Positions 62,254 to 64,000 of a DNA stretch of 64,000 bases are shown here, one piece after another. The DNA is from Entoloma clypeatum. Taxonomy: Eukaryota; Basidiomycota; Agaricomycetes; Agaricales; Entolomataceae. Below the pieces are notes generated by a model. The model did not search any database. It saw nothing but the letters and a program-made list of their open reading frames with translations, and was not told where the DNA came from. Made by a program: the position numbers and the translations under genes. The stretch lies in assembly GCA_963565915.1 (NCBI GenBank), contig OY751486.1, positions 496,001 through 560,000 on the forward strand, written 5' to 3'. How positions within the stretch are numbered: position 1 is the first letter of the stretch; every line of letters begins with the position of its first letter.

Positions 62254-64000
62254 CTAGTTCTTTATTAATCCGAAGTACGGGATAAACTTGGAAAAGAGGA
62301 TTTTCCCCAGATTCTTAGTTAAAAGATCTGCAGGGTTGTTCACTCCTTCAATGAATTCGACCGTAATTATTCCTTCGGAGACTTTTTCTCTGACGAAGTG
62401 GAATCGCACGTCAATGTGCTTGGATCGTTTCTCGGTTACAGGGTTGGATGCGATAAAGACGGAGCCATTGTTGTCTCCGTAGATCGGTACTGATCCGATC
62501 TGCATTCCAAGTTCGGCAAGCATGCTTCTCAGCCATGTTGCTGCGCGACTGCAATCTGATAACGCCATATACTCTGCTTCTGTGGAAGAGAGGGCGATGG
62601 TCTTTTGCGCCGATGATACCCATGTTACTGCTCCAGACGCCAGTGATATGAAGAAGCCAGTGGTAGACCTCCTCGTGTTTTCATCTGACACCCAGTCGGA
62701 GTCTGTGAATGCATAGATTCCTTTCCCTGAGTCGCCATCATACATGATTGCGTAATTTTTTGTTGCCTTTAGATACCTGCAAATATCCCTAGCCACTTCT
62801 AAATAGTGTTTGGTGGGATTTGCGGAAAACTGCGACATTTTAATCACGGCAAAACAGATGTCTGGCCTCGTTCCAATCATCAGATATAGAAGTGATCCGA
62901 TGACGGATTGGTACTTTGATCGAAGTTCTGCATTGGGTTCATCTTCGGACATCATGGGTTTGTAGCCCGTAGGAAGTGGGGTATGGGTGGCGTTGGATTC
63001 GCTCATCCCCATTTGTTCGAGTATTTTCTCAAGGTAAGGTACTTGATCAATGAAGATACGTTTCCCACGTTGCCTTATTTGGATAGAGAGAAATTCTTTT
63101 GGTTCCCCATCAGGCACAAGGTGCCCTAGGTCCCTACATTCCCATGTGGTCATGAAGGCCTTTTTCTTCTCTAGCGTGTATTCTCGGTTTGTGCCGAGAA
63201 AAGCAGAGTCGTCGACATATATGACGGCGATTACAATTTCCCCGTTGGTACTTTTGTGAATAAAAACTCCCGCATCGGAGTGAAGCCGGACAAAGCCGAG
63301 CTTTTTCATGGAGGAATCAAGTTCTCTCCACCAGGCTAATGCGGCCTGCTTAAGTCCATATAGAGCTTTGTATAGTCGGTACACGAGGTGTTCTTTCCCT
63401 TTTATTACGTAGCCCTCAGGCTGTCGCATGTAGATGACCTCACGGAGCGTTCCATAGAGGAAGGCTGATGAGACGTCCAAAAGTGTCATGAACCACCCTT
63501 CAAGGGCTGTCAATGCCAGTATTAATCGGACGGTTTCATATCTCACGACTGGTGAGAAGATTTGATCAAAGTCGATCCCTTCTACCTGTGAGAATCCTTT
63601 TGCGACGAGGCGCGCTTTCAGACGCCCGTCGGATTTTTCGTTATAAACCCATTTGTTCCTTAGAGCTTTCCTCCCTGCAGGCAGGGGTACTAGCTCCGTG
63701 ATCACCCCGCGGTGTTTGAGCATGTCTAGCTCTTTACGTTCAGCCGCATACCAGTCTTCTTTATTTGGAAGAGGGTATATGTCTTTATGGGACATTTCAA
63801 CGATGCCAACTTGGGCTGATATAGCCTCCATCAGGAGGTCATTCATCCATGCCGTTTGACCGCCCAATCTCCGTCTTCGATCTATTTTTTCAAGATCAGA
63901 CGCTGGAGTGTCTTCCCCATAGATGCTTCCTGGCATCTTCTGAACTCGTCGTTCCCTGATCGGTCGATCTGGTACTTGCTCGGGTTCCGGAGTGGGTACT
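62254..64000 (-). CDS. Copia A2 reverse transcriptase and RNase H (5' part beyond window)
   Basis: Open from the window edge to 62254 (582 codons) with no internal stop. Same landmarks as A1: WVYNEKSDGRLKARLVAKGF, IAVIYVDDSAFLG (active site), then FTDSDWVSDENTRRSTTG and STEAEYMALSDC, ending FIPYFGLIKN. Differences from A1 are mainly conservative, which suggests the frame stayed under selection. Whether integrase is intact cannot be seen. Confidence 0.95.
   Translation of the reverse strand, partial: VPTPEPEQVPDRPIRERRVQKMPGSIYGEDTPASDLEKIDRRRRLGGQTAWMNDLLMEAISAQVGIVEMSHKDIYPLPNKEDWYAAERKELDMLKHRGVITELVPLPAGRKALRNKWVYNEKSDGRLKARLVAKGFSQVEGIDFDQIFSPVVRYETVRLILALTALEGWFMTLLDVSSAFLYGTLREVIYMRQPEGYVIKGKEHLVYRLYKALYGLKQAALAWWRELDSSMKKLGFVRLHSDAGVFIHKSTNGEIVIAVIYVDDSAFLGTNREYTLEKKKAFMTTWECRDLGHLVPDGEPKEFLSIQIRQRGKRIFIDQVPYLEKILEQMGMSESNATHTPLPTGYKPMMSEDEPNAELRSKYQSVIGSLLYLMIGTRPDICFAVIKMSQFSANPTKHYLEVARDICRYLKATKNYAIMYDGDSGKGIYAFTDSDWVSDENTRRSTTGFFISLASGAVTWVSSAQKTIALSSTEAEYMALSDCSRAATWLRSMLAELGMQIGSVPIYGDNNGSVFIASNPVTEKRSKHIDVRFHFVREKVSEGIITVEFIEGVNNPADLLTKNLGKILFSKFIPYFGLIKN

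Larger units (their letters stand above)
61878..64000 (-). mobile_element. Ty1/copia element, copy A2, partial (continues past the window)
   Basis: A 3' LTR at 61878-62177 (TGTTGAAG...TTCAACA), a G-run polypurine tract beside it, and pol on the minus strand to the window edge. Its LTR differs clearly from that of A1 (roughly 10-12% by eye), so it is an independent, not recent, member of the same family. Confidence 0.95.

Overview
The window is nuclear DNA of a filamentous basidiomycete, most likely a mushroom-forming agaricomycete. The evidence is short introns (about 45-65 nt, GT...AG), a KDZ transposase fused to a CxC2 cysteine cluster, an Spt5-like NGN/KOW protein, a Crinkler-like effector gene, a chromodomain Ty3/gypsy element, copia elements, hAT and Tc1 DNA transposons, and unnamed multi-copy protein families that I recognise from agaricomycete genomes. 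It is a repeat-dense accessory region. I found no rRNA or tRNA gene and no clear intact housekeeping gene. There is one 200-base run of N at 31618-31817.

Layout. 1-11,100: a KDZ neighbourhood of four genes: a Zn2Cys6-like protein (+), a spliced hypothetical gene (-), the CxC2/KDZ transposase (+) and a second hypothetical gene (+) that carries a 436-460 bp triplication. The whole block is sprinkled with one short word (TTCGCCG / CGGCGAA) in exons, introns and spacers. 11,260-14,000: a decayed hAT transposase (-) beside inverted and direct duplications of its own sequence. 14,317-16,936: an Spt5-like gene (+) with one in-frame TGA. 17,279-18,165: a gypsy LTR remnant and a minisatellite. 18,253-23,856: a full-length copia element (-) with 5-bp target duplication CTAAC. 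24,268-26,712: a hAT-type element (8-bp duplication ATTCCACC) carrying a PHD-finger-like gene (-), which is interrupted by a second hAT-type element at 24,994-26,366 (8-bp duplication CTCCCTGT).

27,740-30,215: a ~50-bp minisatellite array, an inverted-repeat unit and a CCT3 chaperonin gene fragment. 30,821-31,616: a small relative of the 24,268 element with different cargo, ending at the N gap. 32,061-38,231: a decayed Ty3/gypsy element (-) saturated with the word TCGGAG, with an intact Tc1 transposon (35,340-36,958) inserted cleanly in gag. 38,232-41,450: non-coding repeats. 41,499-50,262: a Crinkler-like gene with a kinase-like C-terminal part, split by a chromovirus (41,708-48,259, 5-bp duplication CTCTT). 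51,080-52,740: a truncated copia element. 52,880-57,850: minisatellite arrays and inverted-repeat units related to those at 27.7-29.5 kb. 58,478-61,248: a multi-exon gene of an unnamed agaricomycete family (-). 61,878-64,000: a second copy of the first copia family, running off the window.

Together this is a landscape of successive insertions (DNA transposon into retrotransposon, retrotransposon into effector gene, hAT into hAT), with several cases of apparent host-gene capture.
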